Shown here one piece after another: positions 23,706 through 33,994 of a DNA stretch of 64,000 nucleotides. The DNA is taken from NCBI RefSeq assembly GCF_016802725.1, contig NC_052675.1:8941622-9005621 (forward strand). Reading direction: 5' to 3'. The DNA is from Solenopsis invicta (taxonomy: Eukaryota > Arthropoda > Insecta > Hymenoptera > Formicidae). The number at the start of each line of letters is the position of its first letter. Position 1 is the stretch's first letter. Made by a program: the position numbers and the translations under genes. The notes beneath the pieces are model-generated. The model did not search any database. It had not been told where the DNA came from and saw nothing but the letters and a program-made list of their open reading frames with translations.

Positions 23706-26444
23706 ATGACTGACAAAAAGATTACATATTATTCGCTGAGTGGCAACACGGAGGAGGATAAAGTCAGTCCTATACAATTTTGTTTTTTTTTTCTTTTAAT
23801 AATGAAATTTAATTCTGTAACAACTTTTCACATATAACTTCTTGTTTCTTTATTGCTTTGATAATAGAGCAAAAAATAATGTCTTTTTTTTGTAGAAACT
23901 TTTGGAGCCGGTCAAATACATTTTTCAATGTGAGTTTAATGATTTGTGCAAAAATTGTATCTGGACTTTCAACTACTGGTTTAAAATATCACCGGAGAAC
24001 CTTCAACAAATTGAAGATATACTAAATATTTTATTGAACGTATGTCTCCTGTAAGTAACAAAGATTTATTATAAATTTACCAACTTTTGTGTGTGTGTGT
24101 GTGTCCTGTATTGTGCAGTGCTCCATAACATATTCAATTATTCTGCGAATTTTGTTGTTTGATAATTATAAATGATTTCCTACATAATTTTCCCAGTAAA
24201 AAATTTTTCCATATATAATTATATACAGTTATAAATAATTTATATCAAATATGTCTATATATATTGATATACCAATAATAATATAAAATTATATATTAAA
24301 TATATACAATATATATGGACCTATTTAATACATATAATACCTATTTAGTATATAAATATGTATAACTATATATAATTATATATAAAAAATTTTTTACCGA
24401 ATTGTACGTGAGAGAACACGAGTGATTGCAGAAATTGCCTATTACATTATTAGGTTTTTTTAAATAAACAGAATAAAAAAATCAAAGAATGATTTTGGCT
24501 ATATTTATAGAAAAAAAAATATTGCACAAAAAGTTATTTCCAATATTTTAATCGATGACCTCATGTAGTACTATACCTTTTTTCAAAATTAATTTTTGTT
24601 TACTAAACCTTTTACATGCAATTTTTTTATCAAAAAATATATCAATTAAGAATTATGAACTCGACGAAAAACATTGCACGAAAAAGTTTTGGTAAACAAA
24701 TATATTTTATACATATAACACTTTTACAATCTGCTTATTTTCTATCTTTCTATTTAATTCTATTTTTCTTTCTTTTGTATTTACTTTAAACGTAAACAAA
24801 TACAATACTAGAAAAGTTTAATTAACCTTATAATTAAAAAGATTATTTAAAAAAAATTTATTTGAACATATTTTTATAAAATTATAAAACCTTTGCATTT
24901 CTTTCAGATTGGATGATATTCAAGATAAAGCCATTTTTCGAAAAGATTTTCCCGTGGCCCATTCTATTTATGGAGTTAGTAATACAATAAATGCTGCAAA
25001 CTATGCACAGCTTAATGCTTTGGAAAAAATGGGTAGCTTACATCCCGAGGTAAATAATTGCATTATATACTTGTAAAAAAAAAAAAGTAAAGGATTTCCA
25101 AATTTGTAAAAATAATACATCCTAAAAATTATTGTAAAATTGGTGTATTTAATCGGTAAAAGGATGATTTAAGAATCCGTTTAAGCACACATATAAATTT
25201 TATATATCTCTTATAAATAACTACATTTATTACAATCAATATTATTCAATGTATTCAAACCAAAATCGAACCAGTATGATGTATTATCTATAGATAAGTA
25301 AAACGTAAATTAAACTAAGTTATCTAGTTTTTTTAATTATTTAACAGGCAATTAAAATAACAATTGAAGGATTGCAAGAATTTTATAGAGGTCAAGGAAT
25401 GGATATGTATAGTAAGGAAAATTTTATCTGCCCAACCGAAGAAGAATACAAAATGATAGCAAGAAGTAAATATTTATTTTTTTTACATATTACTAGCATA
25501 CACCATCTAAAGTTAATGTTACACTGAAGATGGCTCGAAGCAAAAGCCGAAGAATTCGCAATTAAGTTATTCAGTAAATTACGTACGATTAAACAATTTA
25601 TTTTAGATTACTTATACTTATTACGCACATATTATCATCGCTGGAAAACGGCGAGTTACTAAACGAATAACTTCATAAGCAATTGTTAAAATACGTCACC
25701 TAATAACGGAAATAATAAGGGTAGCCATATAATTGTCGACAATAGCCATAATATTCTTTTCTTCTTTATAAAATATTCAAACATTAATTAATTTTGCAGA
25801 AAACGGTTGGTTTCTTAAATTGACATATAGACTGATGAAACTATTTTCCTCGTATGAAGAAGACCTTTCATCGTTAATAAATATGATTGAATTGTTCTAT
25901 CAGATATTTGATGATTATTGCAACTTATGTCAAGTAAGCAATATTTGTTTAATTTAATTAAATGTATTTAATTAAATGAATTTGTACTGTGACTAAATTT
26001 ATTGTTATTATAGGAAACTGACAATGATCATAATTATTGCTCTGATATATCCGAAGGAAAATTTAGCTTTCCTGTTATTCATGCACTTACAAAAAATCCC
26101 GACGACAAACAAATATTAAGTATCCTTTATTAAACATTACGTTTAATATAAAATAATGTAATTAATATAGAAGAAATTAATTGATAACAAATGTTTATAA
26201 TTTCTATAATTTTTATAAATGTATTTTCCTTAATGTAACGTATAAAGATATTCTAAAGCAACGGACAACCGATGTGAGAATGAAACGTTACTGCTTCAAT
26301 TTATTAGAAAGTTCCGGTTCCATTAAGTACACGAAAGATGCACTTGAGGAATTGAATAAGAAAATAAGATTGGAAATTGAACGTTTAGGGGGAAATCCAC
26401 GTTTTCTGATGGGTTTGAATTATTGTGAAAGTATTATACCGTAA
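23706..26444 (+). CDS. GGPP-synthase-like isoprenyl diphosphate synthase with altered IPP site
   Basis: Seven exons join in frame: 23706-23762, 23896-24050, 24908-25049, 25348-25465, 25800-25933, 26014-26119, 26248-26444; 302 aa (human GGPPS 300). Family marks: LLEPVKYIF, first Asp-rich motif LLDDIQD (D73, D74, D77), FPVAHSIYGV, YRGQGMDMY, CPTEEEYK, second motif FDDYCNL, SEGKFSFPVIHA, RLGGNP near the end. GGPPS joins IPP to an allylic diphosphate. Here the residues that hold IPP in human GGPPS are changed: K25 and R28 of GKQVR are N34 and C37 (FNDLC), H57 is L66, R74 is K83. The metal-binding Asp residues and the allylic-site Arg (R82) remain. This is a selective loss, so it is more likely a neofunctionalised paralog (for example a terpene synthase) than a normal GGPPS. 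The open frame over seven exons argues against a pseudogene. The last acceptor (ataaag) and the first donor (gtcagt) are weak. Confidence 0.85.
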
Positions 26445-27387
26445 AATAAAAAATTTTGAAAGCACTTACGTTATTTTTTGGTGTTAAGGTAATGCATTTG
26501 TGCATTAGTTTTTTGGTCTTAACAGCATTCTGACTATACATGTATAATGCACTTGTAATCGCAATATGTATATCACTTTTTTGTTCTATTTATGTTTTTC
26601 TTTAACTGTAATATTGTAATATTAAAATAGTATAAGACACATTATAATAAATAAATGTTTTTGATTTAATAGAAAAGTACATTTTTAATTTTATTTGATT
26701 GTTTTTCTACTTTACACAGCATTAAAAGTATTCTTACCCGCATAAGGAGCAAGATAACAATTAGCATGTTCTAAAATATTTAAATTTTTAAAAATTCTAG
26801 TTTATTTAACAACTTCTAATTTTTATTGATGATAAACAGAGTTTTAGTAAATATAAAAAAAAATAGATTGTTATTTTTACATTATCACAGAAATTAGCAA
26901 AAATTTTAAGGTTGTCATCTTACTCCCCTTTCATCTACAGATTATTTCAAGAGGAAGAGTAAAAAGATATTCAATCTTTTTGTACATACACTTGACTTTG
27001 TGTTCAATTTCATAAACAAAAGTCCAACACTGGTTGAAGTCTGAGAGCTCATTGATGGCAATATCAAATTAAAACTATCTCGGAAATTGAATAAATAACA
27101 CACGTAAGTATAAATATTTGTTTGCTTAAAATGACCGATCATCTTCTAAAATATTAATTTAAGTATTATAATTATATAAATTTAAAATATATAAGCTATA
27201 AGATGTCACATCACTATATGTATATAAATTATTATGAATATTTATAAGCATATTCAAATGAAGAATTTATGTATAGTTATATACATGAATAAAAGGTCCA
27301 TTTTTTTTTTAAACATAGAGGCGCTCCGAAATAAGGTTTCACCTAAATACGAAGCGTGTCCGCTTTTAGGTTCCTCTTCGGTTCTAT

Positions 27388-27651
27388 GTGAAATCTATGT
27401 TAAGTATCGCAAGACGTAAAAAGCAATTGCTCACAAAACTTGAACCGTTAAAAGAGGATGCTACTAATATGGCATTGGGAAAAGTAGCAGTAAGAATGAG
27501 AAGAATGATGCCGACAACGACGACGGATAAGTCCGGGAAAGGAAGTCCAATATCTCTCTTTTTGACCAACACAGAGAAGAAATTAGCTGAAGGTATAGAA
27601 TCCTTGAGAAGTTTTACTAAGTGTATTAATGAAGAACCAATTACAATATAA
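27388..27651 (+). CDS. Hypothetical 87-aa ORF
   Basis: Frame MKSMLSIARRKKQLLTKLEP.. followed by a Lys/Arg/Met-rich stretch and ..GSPISLFLTNTEKKLAEG. The composition looks protein-like and is GC-richer than its flanks, and an acceptor-like site (tttttaaacatag) lies upstream at 27319. It may be the terminal exon of a gene or an element. No family is recognised. Confidence 0.25.
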   Translation: MKSMLSIARRKKQLLTKLEPLKEDATNMALGKVAVRMRRMMPTTTTDKSGKGSPISLFLTNTEKKLAEGIESLRSFTKCINEEPITI

Positions 27652-28890
27652 TTAAAACTAACTCAAAATTTTTGCAACAATCAAAAAAGAGAGTGGAGAA
27701 GCAGTTGAAGAAAGAAGAGAAGATTCTTGAGAGCGTGGCTGAGACTAAAGCACAGAAATCATTCAAGATAAAATGATTGTAGGGTAAAGTCGCCTATTAT
27801 GGGAAAGGTTCCTAATATGTAACAAGGTTCTGCTACATTAATAAACGCACGTGATTAGTACCATCATAATTTTAATTATTACTCTTGGAGTGAAACATAT
27901 TTAGTAGAAAATTTATTATTAGATCATACGTGCAGTTGTTGAAAAAAATTCTTTTTGAAATTGGATGTTGTCAAGATTTATTGAAATAAGTCTTTAAACC
28001 TTGTTTATTATAAAATAAACAATATTTTATAATAAATTTTGCATGCAGTGACAGAGTAAAGTCGTATTAATAGAAAAATACGAGATGTGATGATTTGCTT
28101 AATTATAAATATTAGATTTGGTGATTGTGAAACCGTAAAAGCGTGGATCTCATAATATGAGACTCAAAAATTCTCATTTATTATTGCATATTTTGACTTC
28201 CTAAAATGCTATAATAAAGTTTGTGATTGACTTTCAAATTATGAGGCTTAAAAGTTATGGCTTTTAATATTAGCACTGAGACTTAAAAATATCTTAAAGA
28301 GAATAGATTTTGGAAAAAATGTTACATAAAAGAGTTTATAATTGTCTAATTCCTTTCTGATTTCAGATACCTTCATCATATAATAAGTATAAGTTTGAAC
28401 ATTAAAAAAGTAAAAGGGCGATATATGTATACATGGACAGAATAATTCATAAAATAATCTCAATGGTGCTGTTACATCAATTATTTTATGTAAGTTATAT
28501 TTTTTCAAGACTTCCTATTTTCATATTATCATTTATTTTTTTTTTTTATTGTAAATTGTAACGGCTTCCATATTTTTTCAGGAGATGCACAAGATCATCT
28601 GTATGTGTTAGATGGTTTATTCCATTGACAAATTTGCTAACTATCTATACAACTTGCATTTATGTTGTAATATGCGTAAATAAATAAGCGAGATGCAATA
28701 TACATATATGTATAATTGCTATTTTGATTGTTTGACCATCAAATTGTTAACTATTTTTTATAAGAGTTACTGCTTCATCAGTAAAAGCTCACTCAAATAT
28801 TTCGTTTAATTTATTATTCTAAAAAGTCAACTTTCCCCGCATGGACCATTTTTTTTCTCTGCAGTTCTTGCTAAAACGGAACTTTAGTGG

Positions 28891-28891
<1 letters not shown>

Positions 28892-28935
<44 letters not shown>
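28892..28935 (+). repeat. (CT)n microsatellite
   Basis: Uninterrupted ctctctct tract of about 43 bp. Confidence 0.95.
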
Positions 28936-28938
<3 letters not shown>

Positions 28939-29061
28939 ACAAGCAATAATTTACTGTCAATATACTGTAATTTACACACGAATATCCTGTGTCTTAAGGT
29001 ATCTTTTCTCTCCTTGTGATTTACGTCATCAGAGCGTTTCATCTTTTGTTAATTTTAAATG

Positions 29062-30200
29062 TAAAAATGTTAGATTATATGTTAAAAATGTAGATAAGTA
29101 TATGTTGCATCATTTATCTTAAATTTAATCTATTACATCAAATTTTAGAATCTTAAAAGTTTAATTGAATTGAAAAACTGAAGAAAGATCAACGTGTTAA
29201 CATCCGGTATTTATCAAACATTTGACATTATCAAACACATATATCCTTGTCATATTTTTAAAATTTAAATGCGGATGATACTTTGCCTGTACATTATGAT
29301 GCTGAGGAATCAGTGCAGCATTATTCTCTAGAAAGCGATACTACTACTCATGTAGACAAAACAGGTGAAGCAAATTCTTCGCTTTTCAGTAGAAAACTTA
29401 TATTTATTTGAATATTTTTTTCTAATGTACATATTTCTTATTATTCTTTATATCAGTTTTTTTATGAAATTTCATTTAAAAAAATTTCTTGTTAATATAA
29501 CATTTTATTGTACACACAGAACTATGGTAGAACATTGAGTTTAGCATGCAGAATCAGGAGATAAATTCACTGTAACTCTGTACACCATTGTTCTCGGTCC
29601 TCATATGGAATAAAACAACTGTAATTTGAGTCATTCTAGACCAGTTTATCAAATTCAGACAACTTTGATGTTGTTCCTGTAAAAGGAATGTTACCCAATG
29701 GAAAGAGCTTTCGTTTAAAGATACAATGTTCATAGAGAATTGAACGTACATAATATGCAGGCTGTTTCTTGAGATTTACACAGAGAATAATAAGCAAGAT
29801 GTGTTGATCAAAGTCGTCATGAAGTGACAGTAATCAAATTTTTTATGACAATCAGAATATTTATTTATGTTAATTAAAAAAAATTGAAGAATTTATTTTT
29901 AAAAGAGTAATATTTTATTAATGCAAAACTAATTTCTAACAAACTATCACGGGTTTTCTTTGATACATTTCTCGCTACTTCAATCTGTTTGTAATTAATT
30001 TTTTGTGTTGCTTTTTGTTAATTATATTTTATAAAGTTTTGTATCTAAAAGATAATGTTAATTACATTCTTCGCTGACAAATAATTTCTATAAATTTAAT
30101 CATTGTACTTAAAGATAAAAATATGTGGAAAACAATTGAGACAATTTTAAAAAACAAAGTTTATTAAACACAACAAATATACAATTTCATTAACGCAACG
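29062..30200. repeat. Direct repeat X, left copy
   Basis: This block recurs in the same orientation at 40636-41521. Shared landmarks: atgttagattatatgtt, aacatccgatatttatcaaa, gcggatgatactttgcctgt, tttctaacaaactatca, and aaaacaaagtttattaaa at the end. The left copy holds about 240 bp (near 29580-29820) that the right copy lacks. The two copies flank the interval with both FPPS genes. Confidence 0.75.
29268..29364 (+). pseudogene. Duplicated exon-like segment (acidic)
   Basis: The segment reads openly as ADDTLPVHYDAEESVQHYS.. and ends DKTG at a good donor (acag|gtgaag). The copy at 40843-40939 keeps the frame with one substitution (E to K). Preserved frame and donor in two copies suggest a real exon of a host gene or of a P-like element. 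No family is recognised. Confidence 0.35.
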
Positions 30201-30229
30201 CTCAATAAGTAATGCAACATTTTTTTCTC

Positions 30230-30562
30230 AGAGCAGGATGATTTTATTCAGGATTTACACCATATTGTTTCCCAATTCTTTGACTATAAAATCCTATTTT
30301 TCAACTAATCTTCGTTCAATTCTATTTGATGGCCTTACGCCACCTTAATGTGAGAGCCTGCATACAGCCATGGTACCATTCTACTGGTCTGTGTCTGAGC
30401 CAAGTTCTTGCTGTATCAATAACTTTCCCTTCTAACTTCCATCTCTTTGGACCACTGAAGGATAGACTCCGCGGGAAGCACTACAGTAATGATGATTGTA
30501 TCCGCGGTTTGGATCATCTTCAGTACAATTTTACAAATAAAATGTTAGTTCACAGAGATTGA
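30230..30562. pseudogene. mariner transposase 3' end, internally inverted
   Basis: On the minus strand 30435-30328 reads as the C-terminal part of a mariner-like transposase (..WLRHRPVEWY.. then ALTLRWRKA). On the plus strand 30440-30500 reads FHLFGPLKDRLRGKHYSNDD, which normally lies just upstream of that segment in the same protein. The C-terminal piece is therefore inverted relative to the middle piece. Only the last third of the gene is present. Confidence 0.65.
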
Positions 30563-31445
30563 ATAACTGTAACGCAGATGCAAAAGTTTAGCATGTCCAA
30601 ATGCAAAAATGCCATGTGATTGCATGGACATATGCGGTCTGTGTCGTTGACTGATAAAGATTTTCAAACGTCATAATATAAATAAGTTATTGAACAAATA
30701 ACAGCTGAAAATAGCAGCAAGTAAACAGTACGACTGATTTCAGAAAACTGAGCCTGTTTTCACATTTGTAATATAATATTAATATAACATTTAATCTTGT
30801 ATCATAATAACGTGGTAATTAAAGAATACCAAGTTGTACAAAATCTCGGCCTCTGATATTTCTCAGACAGGCACAGTTGACAGGAGCGATTTTTTGGAAC
30901 TGCGCAGTAAATTGTTGTAAAATGCATTTTGCGCTATGCGCAGCAAATTGTTGTAAAATGCATTCTGCGCTACGCGTAGTGAAATGTTATGAAACATTTT
31001 GTTCATTGCACAATAAAATATATTAATTAATAGATTTGTGTTTGTAAAATCAGTATCTTTATATTGTATTTGTTACACTCTAGTTATTATGAAAAATTAT
31101 GATTTGAAGCTGAAAATATTTTATTTTTGTGTTCTTTTTGGAGTTTATCTTATTATACACTATTCTATTTTATTTGTTTAAAATGTTTTTCATTTTTCTC
31201 TTGAATGTATTATTTTTTATTTTCTCTGCACAATTTTGTTGTATCTAGTGCAAGAATATGTTTTTACAGTAATCAAATATTTTAAAGCTTGCATTCAATG
31301 ATTATAACACTTGTGACTACTATCCAACCATCCAGCGTGATTTTATTTGTTGCTTGAACACATGAAGCTACAATGTTTTCAAGAACGTAATTGGGTGCCC
31401 AATGATTTTGTCACGTATGATTAAACGTGTTTAGCTGTGTTTTCG

Positions 31446-31930
31446 CTATATAATATTTGTGCAGATAGTAGTTGGTCTCACTAATTTTGTCACTGTTAGA
31501 GCATCTTCATCATCATCATCATCTGAATATTCATAATATTCAATATACTTTTCATTTGCTGTCGCATCATCCGTGGAAATTTTCATCATGTCGTTACGAC
31601 AATTTTCACATTTAGTTTTCGTCAAACTTCGTCGTGCTACAAATCCAGCAAAATATGCAACAGCATTTTCATCATAACCACTCATTGTCAGTGGAGTTAT
31701 ATTTTCTATATTCTCAATATTTTCAAAATGCATATTCTTCCAAAATTTGCACATCTTCCAAATATAAATTATCTTCATAGTCAGCATATTCTACAGTAAA
31801 AGTACATGTATTTATAACTTATTTTACCTTTTTTTATGAGTTGACTTGGTTTAGTAATAAATTCTCACTTTCTAGACATTCGACGTTATCTTAAAGGGTT
31901 GCTAAACCCAGCTACGATGGACATTGATTT
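31446..31930 (-). pseudogene. P-element-like transposase C-terminal fragment, left arm
   Basis: The frame 31787-31446 contains NAVAYFAGFVARRSLTKTKC followed by ENCRN, which matches the C-terminal region of P-element/THAP9 transposases (..VAYVAGYVAKK....KC..C). An acidic run DDDDDED follows. A matching fragment lies in the other arm at 39945-40274. Stops interrupt the upstream extension. Confidence 0.65.
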
Positions 31931-32081
31931 AAAAAATTTTTTAAAATAATTAACATTTAAAGATTAAAAAAAACATCATTTAAAGATTAACGTGTATAAG
32001 TATTAATATATAAAATATAAATATATAAAATAAGAATACATAAAATATGAAAACATTTTTCTTTTTCTTCAATATACATGA

Positions 32082-33506
32082 TTATTTTATGATTTTCTGT
32101 GATAAAATGTTTTTAATAAATTCAAGAAAAGGTGGAATCCCACATGACATCTGCTGTACACGTTTATTTAATGAATAATATACTTTGTTTTTGTACAACA
32201 TGTAATTTTTTTGCAAATTTAAATCAGTGTACAGTTGTTTTACGCGTTTTACTTTCTCCGGATCCGAAAAGCCGTAACATGCCTGCATAAACAAAAAAAG
32301 AATTAATACAAGCATACAATGAAATAGTACCTCTAATTATTGGTAAAATTCACTCACTTCTAAAATTTTACGCTGTTCCGGAGCAGCGCGTTGAAGAGCC
32401 ACGACAATAAACCATGTGCATTTTCCATCCTGAATATCAGTGCTGTCTTTGCCACTAACTTCTGAGTCTCCGAAGCAATCCAAGAAGTCATCCTGAACTT
32501 GAAACAAATGTCCTATTTCTAATGAAATTGATTCTGCTTGCATAAAACTTTCTCGGTCTTTTATTCCAGCCTACAACGAATAACAAACATTTCGAATTTT
32601 TTACCTATTTTGTAAAAACTATTTTTGATTAGGAGAAATCTAAATTTTTCTTACCAAATGCATTGCTATTGTTATTGGCAAAGCGACAGAATAATAGGAC
32701 GTCTTGTTTCTAACAATACAATTATATGTATCCATTGTAAATAATTCCAAATTTGGCTTCTCCTCATTGGTGGGCAGCTGCAGGTCTAATATCTGGCCAT
32801 CTATTGTTTTTAATGTAATCTGACAAATAAAAAGAAAGAACAGATAAGTTAACATAATTTAAATATAATTGGTATGTATAATCTGAAATATCTTCATTTA
32901 TTTCCTCGAATGTTTCTAACAGATCTACGTAACATTCTTTTCATTAAAAATTTTTTTTAATTAAATAAAATATACAATGCTGCAACTTTAGAGCATCTGT
33001 TATTGCTGCTAGTTCATTTTGGTTGCATCAGTACCAACATGGTTTACCTCGCCGAAATGACGATTGGTCTTGTAAATCATCAACCATGATGGCAGCAGCT
33101 TGTATCTGCGTTTTTAAAGATTGTTTAAAAACGTATCAAAAAAGAACGTACATTACAAAATTACTTACCATTTCCATACACCATGCTACAATGCGTACTA
33201 ACCGCATGTTTTCCTTTGTGAATTTGTTTGTTACTAATTGGTAAGCGTATATCAACACTCTAAATTGCTTTCCGCTTAGAACGTTGTATTCTAATATCTA
33301 TAAGAGAAATGTTTTATGAAATGTGTACCTTCTCTATAGCAAAAAACATCATATAACTTTCTAACTCTGATAATTATACTTACTTTTTTTATTTGGTTGT
33401 TGATGACGGTATTTTGAGTTGCATTTGTAAGATCTCCAACAATTTCTGGCCATATTGCCATCATCTGCCTCTTCTCTTTTTTCATCCATTTCGTCAGATT
33501 AGCCAT
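32082..33506 (-). pseudogene. Farnesyl diphosphate synthase pseudogene (FPPS-A)
   Basis: Six exon equivalents on the minus strand: 33506-33384, 33297-33169, 33105-32902, 32819-32655, 32570-32358, 32282-32082. It is colinear with the intact paralog at 37483-39796. Exon 3 has a premature TGA at 33030-33028 (TGG TAC then TGA) and adjacent TAA and TGA at 32946-32941, and its donor GTAAGT is ATAAAT. Exon 2 lost two codons and GGKQFR is SGKQFR. Exons 4-6 are open, with FQVQDDFLDCFGD and TDIQDGKC intact. As in the paralog, the two residues 4 and 5 positions before DDLQD are Ala-Ala. FPPS makes C15 FPP for juvenile hormone, dolichol and prenylation; this copy cannot make a full protein. Confidence 0.9.
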
Positions 33507-33799
33507 TTTCGTAACAATCTAGATAGAATAGATTAAATTGGATATAGAATGCAAATTTTCATTGTTACTAATTGAGGTAATAACATTGGACATATGACAA
33601 AATTTTGCAAAGAAGAAAATAATTTAACAAAGAAGAGAGATAATATCTGTAAGAAAAATAATCTTGAAGAAAGAAAAAGGTAGCTTTAGAAGAAATAAGT
33701 AGCAAAATAAGAATGAATTTGCAAACAACGTTGCATTATAGAGTTGTAAATTTATAGCTCATCACATATGAAAAATAAAAAAGAATATTTTTAAAAGCT

Positions 33800-33992
33800 T
33801 GAAAAGACTAAAACTGTAATTAATGTAACAAAATCTGAAGAGACTATGCAAGCTAGTGGAATAGAAAGTATCGAATTTGACAAATACAAATTAAAGGTAG
33901 TTTTATATGTTCCTAAGATTAGTTCAAACTTACTTTCTGTCAATTCAATAACAGAAAACGGAGGTGAAGAGTAATTACAAAACTGTCACAAG
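33800..33992 (+). pseudogene. Copia-like pol fragment
   Basis: Open frame through YKLKVVLYVPKISSNLLSVN and SITENGG, which resembles the conserved segment just after the protease of Copia polyproteins (..VLYVP....NLLSV..L...G). About 60 residues only, ending in a stop at 33974. Fragment. Confidence 0.5.
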
Positions 33993-33994
33993 TT

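Larger units (their letters stand above)
26445..29061. other. AT-rich intergenic region with small ORFs
   Basis: Poly(A) signals of the type aataaa lie at 26436 and 26650. A (CT)n microsatellite lies at 28892-28935. Apart from the small frame at 27388-27651 no coding signal is seen. Confidence 0.45.
30740..33740. repeat. Inverted duplication, left arm
   Basis: 30740-30905 is matched in inverse at 40493-40640 (ctcgtctgagaaatacca, gacaggagcgatt) and 31440-33740 is matched in inverse at 37240-40200. The arm carries a P-like transposase fragment and the FPPS pseudogene. Mismatches and small indels are scattered, so the duplication is not brand new. Confidence 0.85.

Noticed and set aside
28892..28935. 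(CT)n tract as a GAGA-type regulatory element
   Set aside because: No gene start nearby; a plain microsatellite is the simpler reading.
32082..33506. FPPS-A as a second functional FPPS gene
   Set aside because: Three in-frame stops and a lost donor in exon 3.
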